Origin: Paenibacillus nanensis
GTDB taxonomy: Bacteria; Bacillota; Bacilli; Paenibacillales; Paenibacillaceae
DNA: 64,000 bases
Direction: 5' to 3'
Assembly (NCBI RefSeq): GCF_003583765.1
Contig: NZ_QXQA01000002.1
Location: 434,001 to 498,000 of the forward strand
Shown here: positions 23,198 to 32,237 of the stretch, piece after piece
Layout: every line of letters starts with the position of its first letter
Position numbering within the stretch: the first letter of the stretch is position 1
Notes under the pieces: generated by a model
Told to the model about the DNA's origin: nothing
The model's input: the letters and a program-made list of their open reading frames with translations, nothing else
Databases searched by the model: none
Position numbers and translations under genes: made by a program

Positions 23198-24361
23198 TTA
23201 CTCCGTATTATGCGCGTCCCCGCCGGCGTCTCTTGTCTTCAGCTCTTCCCCGGACCTCCTTGATGGGCCCGGCTTAAATAGGAAACGCCATAGCAGCGGC
23301 ACGATAAATAAAATAAAAAATATACGAAACAGCTGATAGCCCGTTACCATCGATAAATCCGCATCGACCGCATGGGCGATGACGCCCATCTGGTCCATCC
23401 CGCCAGGCGCAAGGCTAAGAAGCGCAGTCGCAAGAGATACCGGCTCAAGCTTCGTTAACAGTAAGCTTAACCCGATAGCCCCTGCGATAAGCAGCATACC
23501 GCTGAAAGCCGCTAGCGTTATTGTCCGAAGCTTGTTCGGAAGCTTGGCAGGCTTCAGCATAAGTCCGACATAAATGCCGATGCTTAACTGGGCTGCATTT
23601 ATCATTCCATTCGGAAGCGCTGGTCCATGGACGCCAAGAAACTGCAATAACGAAGCGCCTATAAGCGGCCCCAGCAAAAAAGCGGTAGGCAGCTTCAGCT
23701 TTTGACCGGCAAAAGCAAATACGATGCTTACCGCAGCGAATAACAGCACATTCGGAAACAACCCGCTCCAGCTAGCTGCTTCGGCCGTCGCTGCCGCCAA
23801 AGGCTCGGAAGCCGCCGCCTCGTTGCCCGCTCCTTCCGCAAGACCTAAGAACGGGCTGTACACAAGGAGCGGCACGCAAATGACAATCATCATCAGCCGC
23901 ATGACCTGCGTGACGGTTACGACCGTAATATTGATGCCTTTCGTTTCCTCAGCCAGTATGAGCACTTGCGAAAGTCCGCCGGGAATGCTGCTCATGAGCG
24001 CCGTTTTATAATCCGATTTCGACAATTTGGACACGACATAGGCGATACACGCGCAATATAGCAGCAGAAGCGCCGTCATGATTACCATATAAGGCAGCTG
24101 GCTGCCGATTTCCCGGAGCGCCTCCCCCGTCATCGCCAGCCCCATCGTATACCCGACCGTAATCATACTGGCATTTCGCACCGACATCGGCCAATGATAG
24201 CCTTCCTTCCATACGGAAGAGCCAATTAACGCCGCGACCATAGGCCCAAGAAGCCAAGGAACGGGAATATGCAGCCATTCAAACAAGACGCCGCCGATGA
24301 TTGCGGATAAAAGTGAAACCAATATACGGGCTGGTTGGCTCCGAATGCTCTTTGTTATCAT
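23198..24361 (-). CDS. AbrB-family (ammonia-monooxygenase-regulator-like) integral membrane protein
   Basis: 387 residues with about ten hydrophobic segments arranged as two similar halves. Family motifs are 'LHIPVPWLLGPMVAALIG' (~30-47) and its repeat 'LKLPTAFLLGPLIGASLL' (~222-240), plus 'SSIPGGLSQVLILAEE' and its counterpart 'LSLAPGGMDQMGVIAHAV'. The family name is misleading: it is unrelated to the DNA-binding AbrB and is probably a transporter of unknown substrate. A short charged cytoplasmic tail follows. AAAGGG lies nine bases before the ATG, and a TATAAT hexamer about 35 bases upstream may be its -10. Confidence 0.85.
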   Translation of the reverse strand: MITKSIRSQPARILVSLLSAIIGGVLFEWLHIPVPWLLGPMVAALIGSSVWKEGYHWPMSVRNASMITVGYTMGLAMTGEALREIGSQLPYMVIMTALLLLYCACIAYVVSKLSKSDYKTALMSSIPGGLSQVLILAEETKGINITVVTVTQVMRLMMIVICVPLLVYSPFLGLAEGAGNEAAASEPLAAATAEAASWSGLFPNVLLFAAVSIVFAFAGQKLKLPTAFLLGPLIGASLLQFLGVHGPALPNGMINAAQLSIGIYVGLMLKPAKLPNKLRTITLAAFSGMLLIAGAIGLSLLLTKLEPVSLATALLSLAPGGMDQMGVIAHAVDADLSMVTGYQLFRIFFILFIVPLLWRFLFKPGPSRRSGEELKTRDAGGDAHNTE

Positions 24362-24776
24362 GTCTTTCAGCCCTTTCCTAACCGTTTCCTTCTATTATAG
24401 CAATGGAACGGCTAGTCCGCAGGCTTCCAACACGCCACCCTATTCCTACAACGACCGAAGCGCTCCCTTCGGCACTTCCTCGCTCACTTTGAACATCATC
24501 ACCGACCCGAGCCTTGAGCTGCTGAATTGCGACGTGCGGTCTCCGGATATTTCAATGAAATTATTTTCTATAGGCTCAGCCGACAAGGCCGTATCCACTA
24601 AAGACGCAGACTCGCATTGATGAAAGACCCCGGACCATGAGGGACTCCTCGCAACCCGTTCAACTGGCTCTCATACTTGACTTGCTTCATATCAACACCT
24701 GCTTCGTTTATAATTTTATTATTAACCTTGTATTTTTCCGTCTGTTACTTCTGAAAGCCAATGAAGGAGAATTCGC
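24362..24776. other. 415-base gap with possible decayed coding sequence
   Basis: No convincing gene. On the minus strand a frame without stop runs from 24670 to 24446, with natural-looking residue composition ('PIENNFIEISGDRTSQFSSS') but no start or ribosome site. In a second minus-strand frame, an ATG at 24690 begins 'MKQVKYESQLNGLRGVPHGP' and stops after 30 codons. The two may be pieces of one frameshifted small gene. At the right end a TATAAT (24709-24714) may be the -10 of the AraC gene. Confidence 0.35.
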
Positions 24777-25661
24777 ATGTTCAAATCCATTCGACATGGC
24801 GTGTACGGATATCGATTTTCCGAGCCTGATATGGACTCACTGTTGAACCTATATTGTGCGGGGTATTACAGGGTCACGAATCGGGATTACTGCTGGCATG
24901 GACGCCAAAGGCAGGACGGGCCCCTTTACTTATTCCAATATACTCTCTCAGGCTACGGCATTGTGGAAATCGGCGGTACGCCTTATACCGTCTCGCCTAA
25001 TCATGCGTTCATGGTGGAAATACCCGGTGACCACCATTATTATTTGCCGCCGCAGAGCGACCACTGGGAGTTTATTTTCATCCTCGTCCGCCCTTCTCAT
25101 TTAACGGATATATGGGAGAATATTATCCAGCGGGTTGGTCCTGTTCCCAAGATCCCGCTGGACAGCTCGCCGATTCATTCCATTTATAATATATACCGCG
25201 AAGCAAGCATGGACCGGATTGATGATATATTTCGGGCCTCTGCGCTCGTCTATCATTTCATCATGGAGCTTTACCGATTCAGCCGGCTCCCCTCCTCCTC
25301 CCAAGAAGAGTGGCCGCAATCGCTTCGTGATGCTGTTCAATTTATGAACGATCGTTATCAGCACCCGATAGGCCTTGAACAAATCGCCGACTATGCCGGG
25401 CTTTCCAAATATCATTTCAACCGCCTTTTTACCCGCACGACGGGCCAGACGCCTATCCAGCATTTAACCCAGATCAGGCTGGAGAAAGCTGTGGATTTGA
25501 TCAAAAATACGGCGTTATCCTTTGAAGAGATCGCCAAGCAGGTCGGGTATACGAGCGGCAGTTACTTTACGAAGGTGTTTAAGCACCATATCGGGTGCAG
25601 TCCCAGCGATTACCGTCACGGCAATGCCATGCTGCCCGTAAATCGAATGACCTTAAGGTAA
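24777..25661 (+). CDS. AraC-family transcriptional regulator with cupin sensor
   Basis: 294 residues; GGAG is seven bases before the ATG. The N-terminal sugar-sensing cupin (~20-160) includes 'YLFQYTLSGYGIVEIGG' and 'NHAFMVEIPGDHHYYLPPQSDHWEFIFI'. The C-terminal domain has the two helix-turn-helix units 'LEQIADYAGLSKYHFNRLFTRTTGQTPIQHL' and 'FEEIAKQVGYTSGSYFTKVFKHHIGCSPSDYR'. Stop is about 100 bp before the GH27 gene on the same strand. A set of phased GAGCAA repeats begins at its stop codon, so it most likely activates the GH27 gene in response to a galactoside or released sugar (inference). Confidence 0.9.
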   Translation: MFKSIRHGVYGYRFSEPDMDSLLNLYCAGYYRVTNRDYCWHGRQRQDGPLYLFQYTLSGYGIVEIGGTPYTVSPNHAFMVEIPGDHHYYLPPQSDHWEFIFILVRPSHLTDIWENIIQRVGPVPKIPLDSSPIHSIYNIYREASMDRIDDIFRASALVYHFIMELYRFSRLPSSSQEEWPQSLRDAVQFMNDRYQHPIGLEQIADYAGLSKYHFNRLFTRTTGQTPIQHLTQIRLEKAVDLIKNTALSFEEIAKQVGYTSGSYFTKVFKHHIGCSPSDYRHGNAMLPVNRMTLR

Positions 25662-25726
25662 GAGCAATATAGTGCAAATACGAGCAATAACTTCGCGTAG
25701 ATACCCCGATTTATTTGATCTATACT
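25662..25726 (+). promoter_or_regulatory. Three 10-bp phased repeats plus -10 box in front of the GH27 gene
   Basis: GAGCAATATA (25662), GTGCAAATAC (25672) and GAGCAATAAC (25682) follow each other with exactly 10-bp period. A TATACT -10 box lies at 25721-25726 with no good -35. This resembles an AraC-type activator site just upstream of a weak promoter. A further GAGCAAAATA follows at 25739. Confidence 0.55.
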
Positions 25727-25767
25727 TTTATTTAAATAGAGCAAAATAATAACAGGGAGTGTCGCTT

Positions 25768-27054
25768 ATGAATCATCATCAGTGGGCTGAAACGCCGCCG
25801 ATGGGCTGGAACAGCTGGGATTGCTACGGAGCCGCGGTGCGCGAAGAAGAGATTCGGGGAAATGCGGAATACATGGCCAAGCATTTGCATCGGTTCGGCT
25901 GGGAGTACGTTGTCGTCGATATTCAGTGGTCGGAGCCCGGCGCAGTATCTTCACAGTACAGGCCGTTTGTCCCCCTCGAGATGGACGAATATTCAAGATT
26001 AATTCCTGCAGCGAATCGGTTTCCCTCTTCAGCCGGAGGGAAAGGCTTCCGTCCTCTATCCGATTATGTGCATAGTCTGGGACTGAAGTTCGGCATCCAC
26101 ATCATGCGCGGCATTCCGCGCCAGGCGGTGCATGCGGGCACGCCGATTAAGGGAACGAACGCCACGGCGAGAGACATTGCGCATACGAATTCAATCTGCC
26201 CTTGGAATACTGACATGTATGGGGTCGATCCGCGCAAGGAAGGCGCGCAAGCTTATTACGATTCCTTATTCGAGCTTTATGCGGAATGGGGCGTCGACTT
26301 CGTGAAGGTAGACGACATTGCCGCGTCGAGGCTGTACGGCATCCATGCGGAAGAGATTCAAATGATCCGGCGCGCCATCGATAAATGCGGACGCGAGATG
26401 GTGCTCAGCTTATCGCCCGGTCCCGCCCCGCTCGAATATGCCGAGCTTCTGCGGGATAACGCCAACATGTGGCGGATGACGGACGACTTCTGGGATATAT
26501 GGAGGCTGCTTTACGAAATGTTCGAGCGGGCTGAGAAATGGGCTCCGCACGTAGGGCTTGGGTCTTGGCCAGATTGCGATATGCTGCCGCTTGGCCATCT
26601 GGGCATCCGCTCTGTCGACGGCGGCGGGGCGGACCGCTGGACCCGCTTTACGAAGGATGAGCAGGTGACCATGATGACCTTGTGGAGCATCTTCCGCTCG
26701 CCGCTTATGTTCGGCGGAGAGCTGCGGGATAACGATGATTGGACGCTGTCTCTCCTCACCAATGAGGATGTTCTAAGAGCCCATAAGGAGGGCCGCAGCC
26801 CGCGAATGGTATACCGTCAGGAAGACCGTACCGTATGGAGCTCCGAGGATTCCAACGGACAGGTGTATGTCGCGCTGTTCAACCTCCGCGAAGAGGAGAC
26901 GGAAGTAGCCGTCTCTTTGGACCAGTTAGGCCTAACCGGCAAGTACGCTGTAAGAGATCTATGGAAACAGCGGGATAGGGATAGCGTCTCGGATCAGATC
27001 GCCGTTTCGCTGCCGCCTCATGCTTCGGCGTTCTTTGCATTAACGAAAGCTTAA
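25768..27054 (+). CDS. GH27-family alpha-galactosidase-like enzyme
   Basis: 428 residues from the ATG at 25768; an in-frame GTG at 25759 overlaps the AGGGAG ribosome site and is unlikely. It has a (beta/alpha)8 barrel followed by a C-terminal beta-sandwich (~350-428). The opening 'TPPMGWNSWDCYG' is the GH27 signature. 'DFVKVDDI' carries the probable nucleophile Asp182 and 'WRMTDDFWD' the acid/base Asp (239 or 240). No signal peptide, so it acts on imported alpha-galactosides or on beta-L-arabinopyranosides, which some GH27 members hydrolyse. It follows an AraC gene and is convergent with the galactonate dehydratase gene. Confidence 0.88.
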   Translation: MNHHQWAETPPMGWNSWDCYGAAVREEEIRGNAEYMAKHLHRFGWEYVVVDIQWSEPGAVSSQYRPFVPLEMDEYSRLIPAANRFPSSAGGKGFRPLSDYVHSLGLKFGIHIMRGIPRQAVHAGTPIKGTNATARDIAHTNSICPWNTDMYGVDPRKEGAQAYYDSLFELYAEWGVDFVKVDDIAASRLYGIHAEEIQMIRRAIDKCGREMVLSLSPGPAPLEYAELLRDNANMWRMTDDFWDIWRLLYEMFERAEKWAPHVGLGSWPDCDMLPLGHLGIRSVDGGGADRWTRFTKDEQVTMMTLWSIFRSPLMFGGELRDNDDWTLSLLTNEDVLRAHKEGRSPRMVYRQEDRTVWSSEDSNGQVYVALFNLREEETEVAVSLDQLGLTGKYAVRDLWKQRDRDSVSDQIAVSLPPHASAFFALTKA

Positions 27055-27107
27055 CGCCATTCACCCGCCTTTTCTTCGATTTATGGCGAACAGCATAACG
27101 CCTCAGC

Positions 27108-27136
27108 AAAAACGCCACCTTCACGAAGGTGGCGTT
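27108..27136. terminator. Terminator between GH27 and the galactonate dehydratase gene
   Basis: AACGCCACCTTC and GAAGGTGGCGTT form the stem. A T-run follows on the minus strand; on the plus strand only GTTAACG follows, so it mainly serves the leftward genes. Confidence 0.8.
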
Positions 27137-27159
27137 AACGTTCGCTGTTCATTCTATAA

Positions 27160-28308
27160 CTACCATTCGGCTATGCTGCCGTCGCGGTTGCGCCATACCG
27201 GATTACGCCAGGAATGCCCGATCGCAGCCATCTCCTTCACTTTCTCCTCGTCAATTTCAATGCCGAGTCCCGGCTTATTCCATGCGGTTACATAGCCGTC
27301 CTTATACTCGAAGACGCCGGGATCCGCCAAATAATCAAGCAGGTCGGAGCCTTCATTATAATGGATGCCAAGGCTCTGCTCCTGAATAAACGCATTGGGC
27401 GTACAGAAGTCAAGCTGCAGCGACGCCGCCAGCGCGATCGGTCCGAGCGGGCAATGCGGAGCGACCGCAACATCGTAGGCTTCCGCCATCGCCGCAATTT
27501 TGCGCACTTCCCAGATGCCCCCCGCATGGCTAAGGTCGGGCTGAATAATATCGACCGCGCCTGTCTCCAGCAGCGACTTAAAGCCCCACCGCGTATACAT
27601 CCGCTCGCCCGTCGCAATCGGCGTCGACGTGTAGCCGGCGATTGCTTTGAGCGCTTCGTTATTTTCCGGAAGCACCGGCTCTTCGATGAACATCGGCTTG
27701 AACGGCTCCAGCTCCTTCACCAATATTTTTGCCATCCCTTTATGTACTCTGCCATGGAAATCGATGCCGACGTCAAGGCCGTAACCGACCGCCTCGCGAA
27801 TTGCCGCTATACGGGCGACCGCCGCCTCCACTTTGCCGTAGGAATCGATCCAATCCAGCTCCTCCGTGCCGTTCATCTTGATAGCGGTGTAGCCCTGCGC
27901 CGCCTTCTCCAGCGCCGCGCTTGCCGTATCCGAAGGCCGGTCGCCGCCGATCCAGCCGTATACCCTCACTTTATCGCGCACTTTGCCGCCGAGCAGCTCA
28001 TAGACCGGCACCCCAAGCCGCTTCCCTTTAATATCCCACAGCGCCTGCTCGATCCCGCTGATAGCGCTGGTTAAGATCGGACCGCCGCGGTAGAAGCCGC
28101 CTCGGTACAGCACCTGCCATAAATCCTCGATGTTTCCCGCTTCCTTGCCGATCAAATAATCGGACAGCTCCTCCACAGCAGCTCGCACCGTATCGGCACG
28201 CCCTTCCACAACCGGCTCTCCCCAGCCGATCACCCCGTCGTCCGTCGTCACCTTTAGAAAAAGCCATCGCGGCGGAACCTTGAACAGTTCTAAGGAACGA
28301 ATTTTCAT
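27160..28308 (-). CDS. dgoD: D-galactonate dehydratase (enolase superfamily)
   Basis: 382 residues, the exact family length. It converts D-galactonate to 2-keto-3-deoxy-D-galactonate in the oxidative (De Ley-Doudoroff) galactose route. Candidate metal ligands and catalytic residues fall at the same numbers as in Escherichia coli DgoD: Asp183 and His185 in 'GIDFHGRV', Glu209 in 'FIEEPV', Glu235 in 'ATGERM', His285 in 'VAPHCPLGP'. GAGGAG is eight bases before the ATG. It follows a GH43 gene by 95 bp in a likely two-gene operon. The kinase and aldolase of the pathway are not in the window, so they must lie elsewhere if the route operates. Confidence 0.92.
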   Translation of the reverse strand: MKIRSLELFKVPPRWLFLKVTTDDGVIGWGEPVVEGRADTVRAAVEELSDYLIGKEAGNIEDLWQVLYRGGFYRGGPILTSAISGIEQALWDIKGKRLGVPVYELLGGKVRDKVRVYGWIGGDRPSDTASAALEKAAQGYTAIKMNGTEELDWIDSYGKVEAAVARIAAIREAVGYGLDVGIDFHGRVHKGMAKILVKELEPFKPMFIEEPVLPENNEALKAIAGYTSTPIATGERMYTRWGFKSLLETGAVDIIQPDLSHAGGIWEVRKIAAMAEAYDVAVAPHCPLGPIALAASLQLDFCTPNAFIQEQSLGIHYNEGSDLLDYLADPGVFEYKDGYVTAWNKPGLGIEIDEEKVKEMAAIGHSWRNPVWRNRDGSIAEW

Positions 28309-28403
28309 CCCGTCAGCTCCTCTTCATTCTCGTTATCTTTCATACCATGCATGCCTATTAATCCAACAACGATTTTATGAATGAGAATGGTACAACCGTT
28401 CCT

Positions 28404-29564
28404 CTAAAGAACAGTCACCTTGGCTGTCGCGGCGAATCCGTTCGAATCCAGCTTCCATCCCGGCGAACCGAAATAGGGGGTGCCGTCCTCTCTCCATAAC
28501 AGCCGTTGAACGCGTGCATGACGATTGGGATCGTAAAGCGGATCGCCGTTGATCTCTTTATAGGGCCGTGAGTGATAGACGAGCAAGTCGGCCGTACCAT
28601 CCTCGGAAACGGTAAAGCTGTTATGTCCCGGACCGTACTCGGAAGCGGCCGGATCGCTGACTAACACGGGCTCCTTCGATTTCGACCACGATGCCGGATC
28701 CAGCGGATCGCTTGAATCGGAGGCCGTCAATAACCCCATACAATACCGGTCATCCGTACCGCTTGCCGAATAAGCCAGAAATATGCGGCCGTTCCGCTGC
28801 AATACCGCTGGCCCTTCGTTGACGCGGAACCGTTGAATTTCCCAGTCGTACTCCGGCGATGTGAGCTTCACCGGCTCGCCGGCTATCGACCAAGGCGTAT
28901 CCATTCTCGCGATAAATAGACATGAGCCGTCATCGGCCTGAGCCCATACTAAGTATCTAAGACCCTGATGTTCGAAAGTCGTCGCGTCCAGCGAGAAGCT
29001 GTCAAGCGGAAGCTTGATCATCCCCTTTTCCGCCCAGACGCCCGTTAGCGGATTATCATCCGAGCATTCCAGGACATAAGGACGGATGGCCCATTTGTCC
29101 TCAGCCGTGCCTGCCGCAAAATAGATGTACCATTTCTCTTGAATATAATGAAGCTCCGGCGCCCAAATATGGTTGCCCATCTCGCCTGTCTGATGCTTTG
29201 TCCAAATGACCGTCTCCTCCGCGTCCGTTAAACCGGCAATCGTCCGGGAGCGTCGAAGCACCAGCCGGTCGTACTCCGGCACGGAACCGGTGAAATAATA
29301 ATAGCCGTCCGTGTGCTTGTACACATAGGGATCCGCGCGATTCGGGACGAGAGGATTCGGATAACGATCCTCCTGAATCGTTCCTGTTACCGTAAAGCTT
29401 CCCGGCTTCTCGAGCAGCGCCGGTTCGACCGGCTGCCATTCGACCGGGAATTTTTCACGCATGCCGCCTTCCAGTTCCGCCACGATATGCTGAGGCAGCC
29501 GCAACGAATCGCCTGCCGCAACTACAATCGCACACTCTTCAACAGCTGTTATTTTCATGTTCAT
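28404..29564 (-). CDS. GH43-family glycoside hydrolase with N-terminal Ig-like module
   Basis: 386 residues without signal peptide. Residues ~4-65 resemble a bacterial Ig-like (Big_4) domain; ~70-386 form a GH43 five-bladed propeller. Putative catalytic residues: base Asp in 'VPNRADPYVYKH', pKa-modulating Asp in 'FSLDATTFEH', general acid Glu in 'RVNEGPAVLQ'. This arrangement suits the GH43 alpha-L-arabinofuranosidase/exo-arabinanase subfamilies. AAGGAG lies six bases before the ATG. An Ig-like module is normally extracellular, so its presence in a protein lacking an export signal is odd and may reflect derivation from a larger secreted ancestor. First gene before dgoD. Confidence 0.83.
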   Translation of the reverse strand: MNMKITAVEECAIVVAAGDSLRLPQHIVAELEGGMREKFPVEWQPVEPALLEKPGSFTVTGTIQEDRYPNPLVPNRADPYVYKHTDGYYYFTGSVPEYDRLVLRRSRTIAGLTDAEETVIWTKHQTGEMGNHIWAPELHYIQEKWYIYFAAGTAEDKWAIRPYVLECSDDNPLTGVWAEKGMIKLPLDSFSLDATTFEHQGLRYLVWAQADDGSCLFIARMDTPWSIAGEPVKLTSPEYDWEIQRFRVNEGPAVLQRNGRIFLAYSASGTDDRYCMGLLTASDSSDPLDPASWSKSKEPVLVSDPAASEYGPGHNSFTVSEDGTADLLVYHSRPYKEINGDPLYDPNRHARVQRLLWREDGTPYFGSPGWKLDSNGFAATAKVTVL

Positions 29565-29714
29565 CGCTCGCTCCTTCTATAATCTGTTACGCATTGCCTG
29601 CTTGCTCCCTCAAGTAACAGTTTAACGTTCTTTGAAAGGATTAACTATAATGGAAATCAACTATTTTTTTGTAAAAATGCACACAGCCGAACCGAGCATT
29701 TTATTCCTTATAGC

Positions 29715-29749
29715 CAAAAAAACAGACGCTCGTGGCGATGAGCGTCTGT
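29715..29749 (-). terminator. Terminator of the MFS transporter gene
   Basis: On the minus strand ACAGACGCTC and GAGCGTCTGT pair around an 8-base loop, followed by seven T. Confidence 0.9.
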
Positions 29750-29755
29750 GTATGC

Positions 29756-30991
29756 TTACCCATATGTTCTTACGTTTATCTCTTTATCAGGATTAACTGC
29801 CGCCCGCCGTTCCATCAGCATGCTGCCGGCGCCGATCGCCAGAGCCAGGCCTACCAGAATCGCTCCGACCCAAGGAAGCGACGCCAGCGACAAATGCATA
29901 ATCACCCATCCGCCGACGAAAGCGCCAACCGCATTGCCGAGATTCCCCGCGGAATGGCTGGATGTGGAGGCTAATGCCGGAGCGTCCTTGGCGATGCCCA
30001 TAATCCGGACCTGCAAGCCAGGCATTACGGCGAAAGAGCCCGCTCCCCAAACAAAGATCGTCGCAACGGCGGCAATTTCGCTGCGGATCGTAAAGGTCAA
30101 CGCCGTTAAAGCGAGAACGACAACGATGTATGTGCCCAGAAGCGAAGGCATAAGCTTCCAGTCCGCCAGTTTGCCGCCAATCATATTGCCGACGGTCACT
30201 CCTATGCCGAATAATACTAGAATCCAGGTCACACTATGTTCAGCAAATCCTGTAATATCGACAAGCAGCGGCGTAATGTAGGTGAAGACCGCAAACAGAC
30301 CCGCGTTGCCCAGCGCGCAAATGAGCAGGAACACCATCAGTTTCGGACTAACCAACGCCGCTACCTGCTGAAGAATGCTGGACGCCTTCGGCTGCTGCAA
30401 GCGCGGAATGAGTAGGATGATGCCGGCCAGCGCTACAACGCCCATGAGGGCAATGGCCCCGAAAGCTGCGCGCCAGCCCATATTTTGGCCGATATAGGTG
30501 CCAAGCGGCACGCCAAGAATATTCGAAATGGTCAGGCCGGCCATCATGACGGAGACGGCGCCCGCTTTCTTGTCCGGACGGACCAGGTTGGCCGCGATGA
30601 CCGCCCCCACGCCGAAGAAGGTGCCGTGCGTTAGCGCGGTAAGCACTCTTGCGCCCATTAGGACAGCATAATTCGGAGCGATGACGGATAAGCCGTTACC
30701 CGCGATAAAGAGCAGCATAAGCGCGATCAGCAGCTTTTTCTGCGGAATCCGGTGCGTCAGCAGCGTCAGAATCGGTGCGCCGACAGCAACACCCAGCGCA
30801 TACATCGTGATCAGCTGGCCCGCCGCTGGAATGCTGACGCCAAGATCGCTCGCTACGTTAGGCAAAATGCCCATAATGACGAATTCGGTCATGCCGATCG
30901 CGAAGGCGCCGACGGTTAGCGAGAGCAGTGAAATGGGGAAGCTGCCTTTCGCCTTTCCCGGAAGGCTATTGTCTGGTTGCGATATTTCCAT
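29756..30991 (-). CDS. MFS transporter, DHA1/AraJ-like sugar-efflux type
   Basis: 411 residues from the ATG at 30991, with AAAGGATGG about 12 bases upstream; the open frame extends 44 codons further but has no site there. Twelve hydrophobic segments. N-terminal 'LLSLTVGAFAIGMTEFVIMGILPNVASDLGVSIPAAGQLITMYALGVAVGAPIL' is highly characteristic of the AraJ/YdhP branch of DHA1 exporters, usually described as drug or sugar efflux proteins. It lies downstream of the inositol operon but is separated by a strong terminator, so it is probably independent. It is a less likely inositol importer, because known ones (IolT/IolF) belong to other MFS branches. Confidence 0.88.
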   Translation of the reverse strand: MEISQPDNSLPGKAKGSFPISLLSLTVGAFAIGMTEFVIMGILPNVASDLGVSIPAAGQLITMYALGVAVGAPILTLLTHRIPQKKLLIALMLLFIAGNGLSVIAPNYAVLMGARVLTALTHGTFFGVGAVIAANLVRPDKKAGAVSVMMAGLTISNILGVPLGTYIGQNMGWRAAFGAIALMGVVALAGIILLIPRLQQPKASSILQQVAALVSPKLMVFLLICALGNAGLFAVFTYITPLLVDITGFAEHSVTWILVLFGIGVTVGNMIGGKLADWKLMPSLLGTYIVVVLALTALTFTIRSEIAAVATIFVWGAGSFAVMPGLQVRIMGIAKDAPALASTSSHSAGNLGNAVGAFVGGWVIMHLSLASLPWVGAILVGLALAIGAGSMLMERRAAVNPDKEINVRTYG

Positions 30992-31121
30992 GAAGTCGTT
31001 ATTCCATCCTTTCAAGCTTACAAGTTGCATAAAATATGGCGGTACGGTATCTAATAAGAGCATTCTACTAGAAGTAAAGCTTGTTGTCTGCACAGTATAG
31101 AACGAAATAAATGTCAACCTC

Positions 31122-31171
31122 AAAAAAAAAACGATAACCCCTTCCGCCTATCGGCAAAGAGATTATCGTTT
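31122..31171 (-). terminator. Terminator of the inositol operon
   Basis: On the minus strand AAACGATAA and TTATCGTTT pair around a ~25-base loop, followed by ten T. The left arm includes the stop region of the LacI-type gene. Confidence 0.85.
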
Positions 31172-32176
31172 ATCGCACGCTGGTTCTGAGGAAGATTGCC
31201 GTATCGAGAGTACGGGAGGCAGCACGATTCGTTCGGGCGGCTCCCCCGGCTGACCGATATGGCGGAGTAGAAGCTGAACGACCGTCTGCCCCATCTGTTC
31301 GATCGGCTGAGCAACCGTTGTAAGCGGCGGATCCGTAACGGAAGCGAGCACCGTGTCATCGAATCCTACAATTGAGCAGTCATATGGTATGCTCAGGCCT
31401 GTTCCTTTGGCCGCTTGAAGCGCCCCGATCGCAAGCAAGTCGTTGCAGCAAAAGATGGCGGTCGGACGATTCTCCCTCTGCAGAAGCTCAAGCGCTTTGA
31501 CCTTGCCCTCTTTGATGCCGCTGCTAATAATCAAAGCCGGGTCGAGCCAAATACCGGCCGCTTCGGCGGTTTGCCTGAACCCGCGCACCCTCTCTCTGCT
31601 GCTGCTGATCGAGTCCTGCTCGGCAAGCACGCCTAAACGGCGGTGCCCCAGCTCGATGAGATGCTGAGCAGCGGCAGCGCCGCCCGCGTAATCGTTCACG
31701 ACAACTGTCGGAACGCGTACCGACGGAAACTCGCGGGCAAGAAACACGGTCGGAACGCCGTTGCGAAGCAGCGGCTCAAGCGCCGACGGCTCCTTCATCC
31801 CCGTCCCGATAATAACGCCGTCCACCTTTTTCTGCTGAAGCAGGGCGGCATAGCGCTCGACCTTTTCGTCGTTGTTATCGGTGCTGCATATGAAGACGCT
31901 GTAGCCGTAACGCTGCCCCTCGTCCTCGACCGCCCTGGCAATCTCGGCAAAAAAGGGGTTGGATATGTCCGGCACGAGCAATCCCAGCGCATAAGTCTTC
32001 TTGCTGGTAAGCGCGGAAGCGATCATGCTCGGCTTATAGCCCATACGCGCCATGATACGCCTAATTTCCTCTCGACGCTCCTTGCTGATTTTCCCCTTCC
32101 CGTTAATGACATGGGATACGGTAGCAATGGACACGCCCGCTTCCTTGGCAATATCATAAATGGTCGGTTTCATCAT
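31163..32176 (-). CDS. LacI-family transcriptional regulator, likely regulator of the iol operon
   Basis: 337 residues from the ATG pair at 32176, with GGAG six bases upstream. The N-terminal LacI helix-turn-helix 'TIYDIAKEAGVSIATVSHVINGKGKISKERREEI' with hinge helix 'MGYKPSMIASALTSKKT' precedes a periplasmic-binding-protein-like effector domain ('LGLLVPDISNPFFAEIARAVEDE'; 'AIFCCNDLLAIGALQAA'; 'SIVGFDDTVLASVTDPPLTTV'). It is the last gene of the iolDECAGB operon, 61 bp after iolB. A palindrome of LacI type lies before iolD, so autoregulated repression relieved by inositol or an intermediate is likely. Bacillus subtilis uses the unrelated DeoR-type IolR instead. Confidence 0.9.
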   Translation of the reverse strand: MMKPTIYDIAKEAGVSIATVSHVINGKGKISKERREEIRRIMARMGYKPSMIASALTSKKTYALGLLVPDISNPFFAEIARAVEDEGQRYGYSVFICSTDNNDEKVERYAALLQQKKVDGVIIGTGMKEPSALEPLLRNGVPTVFLAREFPSVRVPTVVVNDYAGGAAAAQHLIELGHRRLGVLAEQDSISSSRERVRGFRQTAEAAGIWLDPALIISSGIKEGKVKALELLQRENRPTAIFCCNDLLAIGALQAAKGTGLSIPYDCSIVGFDDTVLASVTDPPLTTVAQPIEQMGQTVVQLLLRHIGQPGEPPERIVLPPVLSIRQSSSEPACDKR

Positions 32177-32237
32177 TCCGTTCTCCATTCGCTCGAATCG
32201 AATCGCACTTCCATTATGCTCCAATTGGAGAGCGCTT

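Noticed and set aside
29756-30991. MFS protein as the inositol transporter of the operon
   Set aside because: It belongs to the AraJ-like efflux branch and is separated from the operon by a strong terminator.
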